NCBI GenBank assembly: GCA_905182035.1 | Contig: CAJIZL010000004.1 | Span: 25,352 to 89,351, forward strand | Reading direction: 5' to 3' | Source of the DNA: Oceanospirillaceae bacterium ASP10-02a | GTDB lineage: Bacteria; Pseudomonadota; Gammaproteobacteria; Pseudomonadales; Balneatricaceae | DNA length: 64,000 nucleotides | Shown here: positions 55,591 through 64,000 of the stretch, piece by piece | Numbering within the stretch: position 1 is the first letter of the stretch | Layout: every line of letters begins with the position of its first letter | Notes under the pieces: model-generated | Seen by the model: only the letters and a program-made list of their open reading frames with translations | Told to the model about the DNA's origin: nothing | Database searches by the model: none | Program-made: the position numbers and the translations under genes

Positions 55591-56144
55591 CCACCAAAGG
55601 CCAGTAGGCTTAAGCCATTCCATAGCAAAGCAAAACTAGTATTAAATGACCATAGGCTAGCTAGCATCAGTCCAAGGTAAAAGCCTAACATAATGTAGAG
55701 TTTGTTAATGGCTTGGCCTTTGGGTATAGCGCTTTTGGTGATCCTAAAGATAGCGAAAAGCACAGCTAATGTGCAGGCCATGAGGATGAACTTACCGTAA
55801 TTATTGCCGGCCTCTGCACGTCGCATAAGTTCAAACATGGCTGCCAAAGCGAGAAAAATACGTCCCCAGGTAGCTCGCTTCCACTGCCAGCCAATGGCTA
55901 AATCTAACAACACCAATGCCATCATAGGAACACCTACGTACAAACTGAGATTGACGCCAAGGATAGCCATCTCAGGCTCAATAAATAGGCTAAAAACAGG
56001 TGCATTGGTGATGCACGCATAAGCACCTAAGCAAAGGCACAGCGCAGCTGTTTTGTGTGTGTCGTGCAGGCCCTTAAAGCGCCACAACAATACCCCAAAG
56101 GCAATAAGGCTGGCCGACAGTAGTAGGTAAATGAAGCTCAACAT
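55530..56144 (-). CDS. predicted polytopic membrane protein, unknown family
   Basis: A 204-residue very hydrophobic protein with about seven membrane segments, including one at the start (LSFIYLLLSASLIAFGVLL) and one at the end (FALLWNGLSLLAFGGYLYFF). A charged stretch, WQWKRATWGR, lies in the middle. I do not recognise the family. It starts 3 bases before the hemL start side (hemL stop at 56148) and is in the same direction, so it may be translated from the hemL transcript. Its 3' end overlaps the lipoprotein gene by 61 bases on the opposite strand. Confidence 0.65.
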   Translation of the reverse strand: MLSFIYLLLSASLIAFGVLLWRFKGLHDTHKTAALCLCLGAYACITNAPVFSLFIEPEMAILGVNLSLYVGVPMMALVLLDLAIGWQWKRATWGRIFLALAAMFELMRRAEAGNNYGKFILMACTLAVLFAIFRITKSAIPKGQAINKLYIMLGFYLGLMLASLWSFNTSFALLWNGLSLLAFGGYLYFFASAMALASPLVSPK

Positions 56145-56147
56145 AGG

Positions 56148-57443
56148 CTAAAGCTGAGCAAAAGCTCGTTCGGCTGCAGCTAGTGTATGCACTAGTTCTT
56201 TTTCGCCATGTGCATTAGAAACAAACCCAGCTTCAAAAGCTGAGGGTGCTAAGTACACACCTTGCGCCAACATTAAGTGAAAGAAACGGCTAAATTTTTC
56301 TGCATCGCAGGCCATGGTTTCTGCAAAGCAGGTGACCTGGGTTTGGTCAGTAAAGAACAAACCAAACATACCCCCTACTTGGTTGGTGTGGAAGGCTACG
56401 TTAGCTGCAATGGCTCGCTCTTTTAGGCCTGCCATTAGTCGACTGGTGTAGTCTGTAAGTTGCTCATAAAAACCGGGCTGGCTAACCTCATCCAACATAA
56501 CTAAGCCAGCACTCATTGCCACGGGGTTGCCTGACAGTGTGCCTGCTTGATACACAGGGCCTAAGGGAGCAAGAGAGTGCATAACTTTACTGCGCCCTCC
56601 AAAAGCCGCCACGGGCATGCCTCCTCCAATCACCTTACCTAAGGTGGTTAAGTCGGGTGCGATATCATAGCGCCCTTGAGCACATTGAGGACCAACGCGG
56701 AAACCTGTCATCACTTCATCAAAGATTAATAGTGCGCCACTGGCATCACAAACCTCGCGTAAGCACTGCAAAAAACCATCTTGTGGGGCGATACAGTTCA
56801 TATTGCCTGCCACCGGTTCCACAATAATACAGGCTATTTTTTGGCCCATGGTGGCGAAGGTTTGTTTAACACTGTCGCTGTCGTTATAGCTGAGGGTAAC
56901 CGTGTGTTCAGCAATGCTGTCTGGAACGCCAGGAGAACTAGGAACACCAAGAGTAAGCGCGCCAGAGCCTGCTTTAACCAGCAGTGAGTCTGAGTGGCCG
57001 TGGTAGCAACCTTCAAATTTAACGATCTTATCGCGGCCAGTGTGGCCGCGAGCGAGTCGGATTGCGCTCATGGTAGCTTCTGTGCCCGAACTTACCATGC
57101 GCACCATATCCATGTGTGGCAGCAGGCTGCATAATTTATCGGCCATAGCTGTCTCTACGCGTGTGGGTGCACCAAAACCTAAGCCATTTTCAATGCTCTT
57201 AGCTACTGCGGCCAATACCTTAGGATGTGCATGCCCCAAAATCATTGGGCCCCAAGATCCAACATAATCTACGTACTGACGATCGTCTTCATCGGTTAGC
57301 CAAGCACCAGATCCGTGTTTAAAAAACAGCGGATGACCACCTACGCCCTTGAATGCACGCACTGGAGAATTTACACCGCCTGGGATATGTTGTTGGGCCG
57401 CTTCAAATAGTTGGGCAGAAATAGGTGTTTGGGTGGATGACAT
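56148..57443 (-). CDS. hemL: glutamate-1-semialdehyde 2,1-aminomutase
   Basis: PLP enzyme making 5-aminolevulinate in the C5 heme pathway. The 431-residue protein shows [15 protein letters not shown] at the N-terminus, [16 protein letters not shown], the PLP lysine in [19 protein letters not shown], and [11 protein letters not shown]. Its stop lies three bases before the start of the downstream membrane-protein gene. hemA is not in the window. Confidence 0.97.
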   Translation of the reverse strand: MSSTQTPISAQLFEAAQQHIPGGVNSPVRAFKGVGGHPLFFKHGSGAWLTDEDDRQYVDYVGSWGPMILGHAHPKVLAAVAKSIENGLGFGAPTRVETAMADKLCSLLPHMDMVRMVSSGTEATMSAIRLARGHTGRDKIVKFEGCYHGHSDSLLVKAGSGALTLGVPSSPGVPDSIAEHTVTLSYNDSDSVKQTFATMGQKIACIIVEPVAGNMNCIAPQDGFLQCLREVCDASGALLIFDEVMTGFRVGPQCAQGRYDIAPDLTTLGKVIGGGMPVAAFGGRSKVMHSLAPLGPVYQAGTLSGNPVAMSAGLVMLDEVSQPGFYEQLTDYTSRLMAGLKERAIAANVAFHTNQVGGMFGLFFTDQTQVTCFAETMACDAEKFSRFFHLMLAQGVYLAPSAFEAGFVSNAHGEKELVHTLAAAERAFAQL

Positions 57444-57504
57444 AGAGCGATCTCAACAAAGGACAAAGTTAAGCGGCTATTATCTCCTGAAAACACCTTC
57501 TCTG

Positions 57505-59241
57505 CTAATCCTTTTGAGTGTATTTTAGGATTTCTTCTGCTGGCAGAACTCCTATAATACTGCCATCAACATCGGTGATGAGCAGTTGCTCGTATTCACG
57601 CTTTTTACACAAATCCCAAGCCTCCTTAAGGGTGGCCCGCGATGAACAAAAACCAAAGGCTGGGATTGGGGATCCTGCCGCTTCAATCAGGCCAATTGCA
57701 GAATCCTCATCGATTGTGATCTGGCTTTGATATAATACATGCTCGACTTCTTCATCGTCGCTATTAATGACTAACCAATTAATGCCTCGATCTAAGGCTG
57801 ATAGATAACCAGTAATATCATCATCATGATGATGACTTACGTCATAATGCATTAAGCTGGTGACGCCTTGATGATTTAACGCCTGTGTGATTGGATTAGC
57901 TTGGTAATCTAAACCTTGTTTGCGCAATACTTCAACAAACACAGAGTCTTGTTTGAAAAAATAACTACAGCTGACGTTTGCGATAACAATGGTGGCCATG
58001 CCTGGCAGAATAATGCCAGGATTGTGGGTTAATTCCATGAGCCCAATCAGGGCGGCTAAGGGCGCTTGTAATACCGCACTCATCATTGCACCCATGCCTA
58101 GCATAGCGTAGAAGCCAGCATCTGATGTGGGCCCGTCTAGCACATAGCTACTAATATGACCTAGGGCGGAGCCTGCACACGCTCCCATAAGAAGGGTGGG
58201 GCCAATTAAGCCGATAGGCATGCCTAAGCCTACACTAATAGCGGTAGCAAACAATTTAGCCAGCGCCAAAGCTACCAGTAAACCTAACGCATATTGCCCC
58301 TCAATAGCCATCAGAATACTATCAGTGCCCATGCCCATTACCTGAGGTACAAAGTAGGCAAGAGAGCCAGTAAAGGTGCCTGCTATCAACATACGAGCAA
58401 GGACTGGCTGAGCTGCAAAGTTTTGAATGCTGGTGACTGTTTTGGTGAACAGAGCAGCTATCGCACCAAGTACCACCCCGTAAACCAGAATAAGTGGCAT
58501 CTCATTCATATTAGCCATACTAATATCGGGTGCCATAAAGGCCATTTCTGCGCCATACAGGTTGTTATGTAATAGGGTTGCGGTAACTGCTGCGATGATG
58601 ACTGGTGTAAAACCCATAATGCTGTATTCCAGCATTACCACTTCCATGGCAAAAATAACGCCCGCCATTGGGGTATTAAACGAGGCGGCTATAGCACCTG
58701 CAGTACCACAACCCACCATAAGGCGTACGCTGTTGTGGGGTAGATGGAAGAAGCTACCTATTTGTGAGCTCACGGCAGAACCTAGGTGAACTGCTGGGCC
58801 TTCTCGTCCAGCAGACTGGCCTGTCAAAATGGCTATGGCACCCCCAAAAAATTGTACAATGGTGTTTTTAAATGGCATTTTTCCTTGGTGATAAGCCATG
58901 CGAGCCATGACATGCGCCACACCTGTTTTGCGCTCATCGGGCGCAAACAGCATGAGCCACAGCCCAAGTAGCAGACCGCCAATAACAGGCAGGAAGAAAT
59001 ACCAAATAGGGTCTAAGTTCTCAAAACTTTCGGCCGTGCCGCCTGGGAGCCAATGTTCAAGGGGGATTTCAAATAAACTGCGAAACGCAACAATTACTAA
59101 GGCCGCGGCTACGCCGCTTACAAAACCAAGAAAGCAAATTTGTGGTAGGGCATCGTCATAGGCTAGGCGCCGCCGAAAATGGCTAGCCCCGAAGTGCATT
59201 GGGTTTAGGCGCTCAGCCAGTTTTTGTTTTAGATTGACCAT
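57505..59241 (-). CDS. ClC-family chloride channel or transporter with C-terminal CBS domains
   Basis: A 578-residue ClC protein. The N-terminal channel part spans ~1-430 and has the gating glutamate in GREGPAVH and the filter segment GLGMPIGLIGPTLLMGA. The usual GSGIP motif is KTGVA here. The C-terminal ~130 residues contain a CBS pair (YDVSHHHDDDITGYLSALDR and QLLITDVDGSIIG). The CBS pair may sense adenine nucleotides. The protein could be a Cl-/H+ exchanger; I cannot decide channel versus exchanger. It is a single gene between hemL and argC. Confidence 0.93.
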   Translation of the reverse strand: MVNLKQKLAERLNPMHFGASHFRRRLAYDDALPQICFLGFVSGVAAALVIVAFRSLFEIPLEHWLPGGTAESFENLDPIWYFFLPVIGGLLLGLWLMLFAPDERKTGVAHVMARMAYHQGKMPFKNTIVQFFGGAIAILTGQSAGREGPAVHLGSAVSSQIGSFFHLPHNSVRLMVGCGTAGAIAASFNTPMAGVIFAMEVVMLEYSIMGFTPVIIAAVTATLLHNNLYGAEMAFMAPDISMANMNEMPLILVYGVVLGAIAALFTKTVTSIQNFAAQPVLARMLIAGTFTGSLAYFVPQVMGMGTDSILMAIEGQYALGLLVALALAKLFATAISVGLGMPIGLIGPTLLMGACAGSALGHISSYVLDGPTSDAGFYAMLGMGAMMSAVLQAPLAALIGLMELTHNPGIILPGMATIVIANVSCSYFFKQDSVFVEVLRKQGLDYQANPITQALNHQGVTSLMHYDVSHHHDDDITGYLSALDRGINWLVINSDDEEVEHVLYQSQITIDEDSAIGLIEAAGSPIPAFGFCSSRATLKEAWDLCKKREYEQLLITDVDGSIIGVLPAEEILKYTQKD

Positions 59242-59428
59242 AGGTAATTACTCGTTAATACATTATATTATGTTTTTATAAATACGAGCGACGATGTATG
59301 CAGTTTACCTTACATTCATCATGCTGACTAATTGCAACATAGTCATTATTATCTTGCCCCCCCTTTAGCTTTGCTGTTGGGTCTATTATCATGGCCTTAG
59401 TAGAGTCTTTTATGGAAAGGGAATAAGT

Positions 59429-60469
59429 GTGAAAAAAGTAGCCATTGTTGGTGGTACTGGGTATACGGGAGTTGAGCTGTTGCGTCTTTTGGCGCGCCAT
59501 CCTCACGTTGAGGTATGTGCTATTACGTCTCGTTCAGAGGCCGGTAAATCGGTGGCTGATATATACCCCAGTTTAAGAGGTGAGTACCATCTTGCTTTTA
59601 CTGAGCCAACAACAGCAACCTTGGCTCAAGCTGATCTAGTGTTCTTTGCTACGCCTAATGGTGTAGCGATGAAGCAAGTGCCTGATTTGCTGGCTTCGGG
59701 GACTAAAGTCATTGATTTGGCAGCCGATTTTCGTATTCAAGATATCGATGTTTGGTCTCACTGGTACGGTATGGAACATGCGTGCTCTGAATTGGTGATG
59801 CAGGCGATCTACGGTTTGCCGGAGGTCAATAAAAGTGTGATCAAGAGCGCTAGTTTAGTGGCCAACCCCGGTTGTTACCCAACGGCTGTGCAGTTAGGGT
59901 TGTTGCCTTTGATTGAGCAAGGCTTGATTGATACGCAGTACCTCGTCGCCGACTGTAAGTCGGGTGTCAGTGGTGCTGGGCGTGGTGCAGCCGTGGGTAG
60001 TTTGTTGTGTGAAGCAGGCGATAGCTTTAAAGCTTATGGGGTGGCGGGACACAGACACCTTCCAGAAATAAAAGAACGCCTATCAATAGCAAGCGGGGGA
60101 CCAGTAGGGTTGACCTTTGTACCCCATTTAGCGCCTATGATCCGTGGTATTCATGCCACCTTGTATGCGCGCTTGATCAGCGGCCAACAATCGCTAGAAT
60201 CCATTCAGGCAAAGTTTGAATCGCGATATATTGATCACCCTTTTGTGGATGTTATGCCACTGGGAAGTCACCCAGAAACTCGTAGCGTGCGGGGTTCAAA
60301 TATCTGTCGTATTGCCTTGCATCAACCTCAAGGAAAGGATACCTTGGTAATATTGTCGGCTATTGATAACTTGGTTAAAGGTGCCGCAGGACAAGCCATT
60401 CATAATATGAACTTGATGCTTGGGCTAGAAGAAACTGCAGGTTTAGATATTGTGCCTCTTGCACCTTAG
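59429..60469 (+). CDS. argC: N-acetyl-gamma-glutamyl-phosphate reductase (GTG start)
   Basis: Third step of arginine synthesis: reduces N-acetylglutamyl phosphate with NADPH. The 346-residue protein starts at GTG 59429 with AAAGGG upstream, and has [21 protein letters not shown], catalytic C149 in VANPGCYPT and [10 protein letters not shown], with C-terminal [16 protein letters not shown]. argC and erpA are commonly adjacent in Pseudomonas and relatives. I see no clear ARG box in the AT-rich gap before it. Confidence 0.96.
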   Translation: MKKVAIVGGTGYTGVELLRLLARHPHVEVCAITSRSEAGKSVADIYPSLRGEYHLAFTEPTTATLAQADLVFFATPNGVAMKQVPDLLASGTKVIDLAADFRIQDIDVWSHWYGMEHACSELVMQAIYGLPEVNKSVIKSASLVANPGCYPTAVQLGLLPLIEQGLIDTQYLVADCKSGVSGAGRGAAVGSLLCEAGDSFKAYGVAGHRHLPEIKERLSIASGGPVGLTFVPHLAPMIRGIHATLYARLISGQQSLESIQAKFESRYIDHPFVDVMPLGSHPETRSVRGSNICRIALHQPQGKDTLVILSAIDNLVKGAAGQAIHNMNLMLGLEETAGLDIVPLAP

Positions 60470-60505
60470 TTGTGGGCCTAGTTAAGGCGCAGATAGCCGG
60501 TGCTA

Positions 60506-60539
60506 ATACTTGACTAAATTACTAGGTTAAGCGCATAAT
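60506..60539 (+). promoter_or_regulatory. erpA promoter with IscR type 1-like site
   Basis: TTGACT (60510-60515) and CATAAT (60534-60539) are separated by 18 bases. The 25 bases from 60506 to 60530 begin ATACTTGACTAAATTA and match the IscR type 1 consensus as I remember it (ATASYYGACTRWWWYAGTC, then RRSTAT) at about 21 positions; only the right half deviates. IscR represses such promoters when iron-sulfur clusters are plentiful, and erpA is a known IscR target in E. coli. Confidence 0.6.
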
Positions 60540-60569
60540 TCCTGCCCTGAAAATGTCGAAGAGAGCGTT

Positions 60570-60938
60570 ATGCCCCACACTGACGAACACGATTATTCCG
60601 ATGCTACGCCACCAGCGATGGGTTTTACCGACTCTGCAGCAAAGAAAGTAACTCACCTCATGGAAGATGAGGATAACCAGGATTTATGTTTGCGTGTGTA
60701 TGTCACTGGTGGCGGCTGCTCTGGGTTTTCCTACGGCTTTACCTTTGATGATAAAGTGGCAGAAGATGATACTCAGATTGAAAACGGTGAGGTAACTATG
60801 GTGGTGGATGCCATGTCGATTCAGTACCTCATGGGAGCCACGGTAGATTACAAAGAAAGTTTACAAGGATCGCAATTTTCTGTCACCAACCCCAACGCAA
60901 CCACAACCTGTGGCTGTGGTTCAAGTTTCTCCATATAG
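60570..60938 (+). CDS. erpA: A-type iron-sulfur carrier ErpA
   Basis: Delivers [2Fe-2S]/[4Fe-4S] clusters to target enzymes, including the isoprenoid proteins IspG/IspH. The 122-residue protein carries the three ligand cysteines C50 ([11 protein letters not shown]), C114 and C116 ([11 protein letters not shown]). The acidic N-terminal extension is slightly longer than in E. coli. GAGAG precedes the ATG. Convergent with the M23 peptidase gene. Confidence 0.96.
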   Translation: MPHTDEHDYSDATPPAMGFTDSAAKKVTHLMEDEDNQDLCLRVYVTGGGCSGFSYGFTFDDKVAEDDTQIENGEVTMVVDAMSIQYLMGATVDYKESLQGSQFSVTNPNATTTCGCGSSFSI

Positions 60939-60943
60939 GTTTG

Positions 60944-62242
60944 CTAATTAGACGCCAACGGACTGCCTAGCTGGTATGACTGAAGCTGAGCCAAAATGGC
61001 ATTGGCCATAGGTTTAAATTCTTTCATCTGCTTTTTGTTAAGTGGTTTTACGTTAGGAAACTTCACTTTTAGTGGGTTCTTGTGTACGCCGTTTGCGCGA
61101 AATTCATAGTGTAAATGTGGGCCGGTGACTAGGCCAGAAGAACCAATATAACCAATAATTTGCCCTTGTTTCACGCGACTGCCTTTTTTTACTTTGCTGT
61201 TGTATTTTGACATGTGTGCATACAGCGTGGTGTAAATACCAGCATGTTGTAAGATAATAGTGCGCCCATAGCCACCTTTGGTGCCGCGCCAGATCACTTT
61301 GCCATCGCCAGATGCTTTGATTGGGGTGCCTGTGGCTGCAGCGTAGTCTACACCTCGGTGAGGGCGGATGGTTTTAAGAACAGGGTGCTTGCGGTTTGGA
61401 TTATACTTTGAGCTAATGCGAAAGAAGTCTACAGGGCTGCGCAAAAACGCCTTGCGCATGCTGTAGCCTTTTGGGGAGTAGTAATTACCGTCACTGTGGC
61501 GGATGGCATTAAATACTTGACCCCGATTGGTGAATTGCGCTGTTAAGATATGGCCTTCACCGATGAACTGGTCATCTAGATATTTCTCCTCATAGATGAG
61601 TGCAAATTGGTCTTGTACTCGAATATCCAAAGCGAAGTCGATATCCCAGCCAAATATATTGGTCAGTTCCATGAGTTTCTTCTGACTTAGGCCTGCACGT
61701 TGACCGTCTAAAAACAATGAGTTGCTGATAGCTCCTTGTATAAAAAGAGTTTCGATGTCAGGTTGGCGAGTAATCGTTTCAACCTTGTAGGGGCCTTGTT
61801 CTTGGCGGGTGATAATAATCTGCTGCAAAGGGCTTTTGATGAGGCGAACTTTTTGCAACTGCCCGGCATTAATTACAAAGTCTAAAGTGTCTCCGGGGAA
61901 CAGGGTGCGCAATGAGTTAGACTTTTTGGTGGCTTGGGTTACTCGGTATACATCTCGCGCCGATAATCCGACGCGTTGGAATAGGGTGCTGAGGCTATCG
62001 CCAGACTTAACCGTAACAGAGGACCAGTTTTCAACCTTAGCTTTGGTCTTTGGTTGCACTGGGGTTTGAGAGCTTTCAACGGGCAGTTTTAGGCTTAAGT
62101 CGAGGGTTTGACTGGTGTTTGCGCTGATAGGCTCATCGTAGTCGGACCAAAGGACAATAATTCGCATCACTAACAAAAGAAAAATTAGAATTAGCAAATA
62201 TGGTTTTGGGAAGTGCTGGAAAAGTTTGGAAAGGACTATCAT
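60944..62242 (-). CDS. mepM: M23 family murein endopeptidase (MepM/YebA type)
   Basis: A 432-residue membrane-anchored peptidoglycan hydrolase. Parts in order: N-terminal membrane anchor (LLILIFLLLVMRIIVLW), a LysM/OapA-like domain (VTVKSGDSLSTLFQRVGLSA) and the lysostaphin-type M23 domain with zinc ligands in HRGVDYAAATGTPI and HLHYEF, joined by a long beta-rich region. It cuts D,D-crosslinks to permit wall growth. Position beside tyrS and divergent from it is conserved in Pseudomonas. No signal peptidase site is seen, so it stays in the inner membrane facing the periplasm. Confidence 0.92.
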   Translation of the reverse strand: MIVLSKLFQHFPKPYLLILIFLLLVMRIIVLWSDYDEPISANTSQTLDLSLKLPVESSQTPVQPKTKAKVENWSSVTVKSGDSLSTLFQRVGLSARDVYRVTQATKKSNSLRTLFPGDTLDFVINAGQLQKVRLIKSPLQQIIITRQEQGPYKVETITRQPDIETLFIQGAISNSLFLDGQRAGLSQKKLMELTNIFGWDIDFALDIRVQDQFALIYEEKYLDDQFIGEGHILTAQFTNRGQVFNAIRHSDGNYYSPKGYSMRKAFLRSPVDFFRISSKYNPNRKHPVLKTIRPHRGVDYAAATGTPIKASGDGKVIWRGTKGGYGRTIILQHAGIYTTLYAHMSKYNSKVKKGSRVKQGQIIGYIGSSGLVTGPHLHYEFRANGVHKNPLKVKFPNVKPLNKKQMKEFKPMANAILAQLQSYQLGSPLASN

Positions 62243-62464
62243 AAGGTGTGGATATAAGAAATTTGAACAAGGAAATAGCGTAAGTGGCGTATGATAACAC
62301 GCCTGAGTGGCAAAAATAGTCCGTTTTACGCCAAATTACACTACTTGAGGCGCGCGGGAGCGCTTTTCTATTACCCCTAAATCGAGCTAGAATATGCGCT
62401 TTTCCAGTCCGCACCATTGGCTGGCTCAAACGCCTTAAATAACTGTACAAATAAGCGACTTACT

Positions 62465-63748
62465 ATGACTGCTGTAGATACTAACTTACTCGCCGATTTA
62501 CAAATGCGCGGATTGGTTAATCAAATGACCTCCCCCGAAGAGCTTACAAAGCATTTGCAAAAGCCTCGCGTGCTGTACTGTGGGTTTGATCCAACAGCCG
62601 ATAGTTTGCATATTGGTAGTTTGGTTCCCTTGTTGGTATTGCGCCGTTTCCAGCAAGCAGGCCACAAACCACTGGCTTTGGTGGGTGGTGCTACGGGTAT
62701 GATTGGCGACCCAAGCTTTAAGGCTCAAGAACGCAAGCTCAATACCACTGACATCATCAGTCAGTGGGTAGATCGCCTTAAGGCGCAAGTGTCTGCTTTT
62801 ATCGAATTTAATGATCAAGGTAATAGTGCAGAGGTTGTGAATAACTACGATTGGACCAAAAATGTAGACATCCTAACGTTTTTGCGAGATGTGGGTAAGC
62901 ATTTTTCGGTGAGTGCGATGATTCAAAAAGAATCGGTAAAGCAGCGTTTAGAGCGTGACGGTGAGGGTATTTCGTTTACCGAATTTGCCTATATCATTCT
63001 GCAGTCGTTCGATTTCTCGGAGCTCTACAAGCAATACAATTGTAGTCTACAAATAGGTGGTAGTGACCAGTGGGGCAACATAACAGGTGGAATTGATTTA
63101 ACTCGTCGCCAGCATCGTGCTCAGGTATTTGGTTTAACTCTGCCCTTAGTTACAAAATCTGATGGCACAAAGTTTGGTAAAACCGAAAGTGGCACTATTT
63201 GGTTAGATGCAAAGAAAACGTCGCAGTATGCCTTTTATCAGTTCTGGATTAATACAGCTGATGCAGACGTCTATAAATTCTTACGTTTCTTTACCTTCTT
63301 AACTGAAGTTCAGATGCTTGCCATTGAGGAGCAAGATAAGGTAGCAGAGGGTAAGCCTCAAGCTCAAAGTATTTTGGCTACTGAAGTGACACGCTTGGTC
63401 CATGGAGAGGAAGGCTTGCAAGCCGCCATAAGAATCAGCCAATCACTTTTTTCTGGACAGCTTGAGCAATTGACTAGCGAAGACTTGCAGCAGCTTTATT
63501 TAGACGGCATGCCAGCTTCGAAGACAAGCGAGAAAGGCATGACGTTGGTTCAGATATTGGTTGATTCTGGTTTGGCTAAGTCTAATAAGATGGCACGAGA
63601 GTTTATTGGTAATAATGCTGTTAGCGTGAATGGTGACAAGGTGAGTAATGTTGAAGCGGTTTTAACGTCTTCTTCAGGCTTGCACGGGCGGTATCACGTG
63701 ATAAAGCGTGGAAAGAAGTTGTTCCACTTGTTGCACTGGGCAGAGTAA
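62465..63748 (+). CDS. tyrS: tyrosyl-tRNA synthetase
   Basis: The 427-residue protein has [20 protein letters not shown] (HIGH), [50 protein letters not shown] (KMSKS-like KFGKT) and a C-terminal S4 domain ([18 protein letters not shown]). The GDPSF-type signature assigns it to the TyrS class of E. coli. The ATG at 62465 is used rather than TTG 62417, which would add an unrelated segment. The rRNA operon leader follows. Confidence 0.97.
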   Translation: MTAVDTNLLADLQMRGLVNQMTSPEELTKHLQKPRVLYCGFDPTADSLHIGSLVPLLVLRRFQQAGHKPLALVGGATGMIGDPSFKAQERKLNTTDIISQWVDRLKAQVSAFIEFNDQGNSAEVVNNYDWTKNVDILTFLRDVGKHFSVSAMIQKESVKQRLERDGEGISFTEFAYIILQSFDFSELYKQYNCSLQIGGSDQWGNITGGIDLTRRQHRAQVFGLTLPLVTKSDGTKFGKTESGTIWLDAKKTSQYAFYQFWINTADADVYKFLRFFTFLTEVQMLAIEEQDKVAEGKPQAQSILATEVTRLVHGEEGLQAAIRISQSLFSGQLEQLTSEDLQQLYLDGMPASKTSEKGMTLVQILVDSGLAKSNKMAREFIGNNAVSVNGDKVSNVEAVLTSSSGLHGRYHVIKRGKKLFHLLHWAE

Positions 63749-63848
63749 ATCATTAACCCCCTAAGTGGTTGGTTTTCGAACAATTATTACTGAGATTGAT
63801 TTCGGATTAATAAATTGCGTATTAATTAAGTTTTTTTGAAAAAGCGTG

Positions 63849-63876
63849 TTGACAAATAAGCTCAGATCTATAGAAT
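63849..63876 (+). promoter_or_regulatory. ribosomal RNA operon promoter
   Basis: Perfect -35 TTGACA (63849-63854) and TAGAAT (63871-63876), spacer 16, preceded by an AT-rich UP-element-like tract (63801-63845). The discriminator ACGCCACC is GC-rich, as in stringently controlled rrn promoters. Confidence 0.85.
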
Positions 63877-63926
63877 ACGCCACCTCGGTTGAGCGCACGG
63901 CCTCACGGCAAGTGACTTAATCGACC

Positions 63927-63938
63927 GCTCTTTAACAA
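63927..63938 (+). promoter_or_regulatory. boxA antitermination element of the rRNA leader
   Basis: GCTCTTTAACAA matches the boxA consensus that recruits NusB/NusE for rrn antitermination. It sits about 45 bases after the predicted transcription start. The 16S rRNA gene should begin shortly beyond the right edge. Confidence 0.9.
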
Positions 63939-64000
63939 TTTAATCAAGTAATTCGTGTGGGCGTTTGTTGGATTGGCAATAAGACCTAAACTTTGTTTAG

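Noticed and set aside
59242..59428. ARG box upstream of argC
   Set aside because: The AT-rich gap has only loose matches such as CATTCATCATG; no pair of 18-base boxes can be supported.
1..64000. Insertion sequences, prophage, CRISPR or tRNA genes
   Set aside because: No transposase, integrase, phage structural gene, regularly spaced repeat or cloverleaf-like sequence was found in any gap I read.

Overview
The window reads as the chromosome of a free-living gammaproteobacterium, most likely a marine member of the Pseudomonadales/Oceanospirillales side of the class. The evidence is gene order: pyrR-pyrB-pyrC', yqgE-ruvX-gshB-rsmE-metK, folK-panB-panC-pcnB-gluQ-dksA-sfsA, tkt-epd-pgk-fba and rdgB-hemW all follow the pattern I know from Pseudomonas-like genomes. 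Coding density is high and many genes overlap by 1 to 8 bases. I see no insertion sequence, prophage, CRISPR array or tRNA. I cannot name the genus.

The left 12 kb is an accessory catabolic locus. A MalK/UgpC-type sugar ABC transporter (ATPase, binding protein, two permeases) is combined with a histidinol-dehydrogenase-family oxidoreductase, four NTF2/SnoaL-like proteins, a bicupin, a LacI-type regulator and the first codons of what looks like an alpha/beta hydrolase running off the left edge. Two gene blocks diverge from 7183-7556. That gap holds three copies of a LacI-type operator-like motif, two of them close to predicted transcription starts. The substrate is unknown to me. This is the best candidate for an undescribed system.

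From 12.0 to 24.6 kb there is an L-serine dehydratase with an XRE-cupin regulator, then housekeeping genes: rdgB, hemW, a DUF4426 gene, a decayed SDR gene, yggT, xseB-ispA-dxs, ribA, ettA, proC and the YggS-type PLP protein. From 24.8 to 28.5 kb lies an amino/imino-acid catabolic island. It has an orphan polar-amino-acid ABC ATPase, a 30-codon remnant of a permease and a three-subunit flavin/iron-sulfur dehydrogenase of the hydroxyproline/opine/HcnABC type. A DapA-family enzyme with an old-yellow-enzyme/4Fe-4S demethylase-like flavoprotein (37.7-40.6 kb) may belong to the same kind of metabolism (N-methylated prolines or hydroxyproline).

The rest is largely core: pyrimidine synthesis with an inactive PyrC', glutathione and SAM synthesis, two DksA/TraR proteins, lower-glycolysis/Calvin-type enzymes, pantothenate and folate genes, the tRNA-modifying GluQ-RS, PBP1b, HemL, a CBS-containing ClC channel, ArgC, ErpA (with an IscR-like promoter site), an M23 peptidase and TyrRS. 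The right edge ends inside a ribosomal RNA operon leader, with a strong promoter and boxA; the 16S gene should start just beyond the window.
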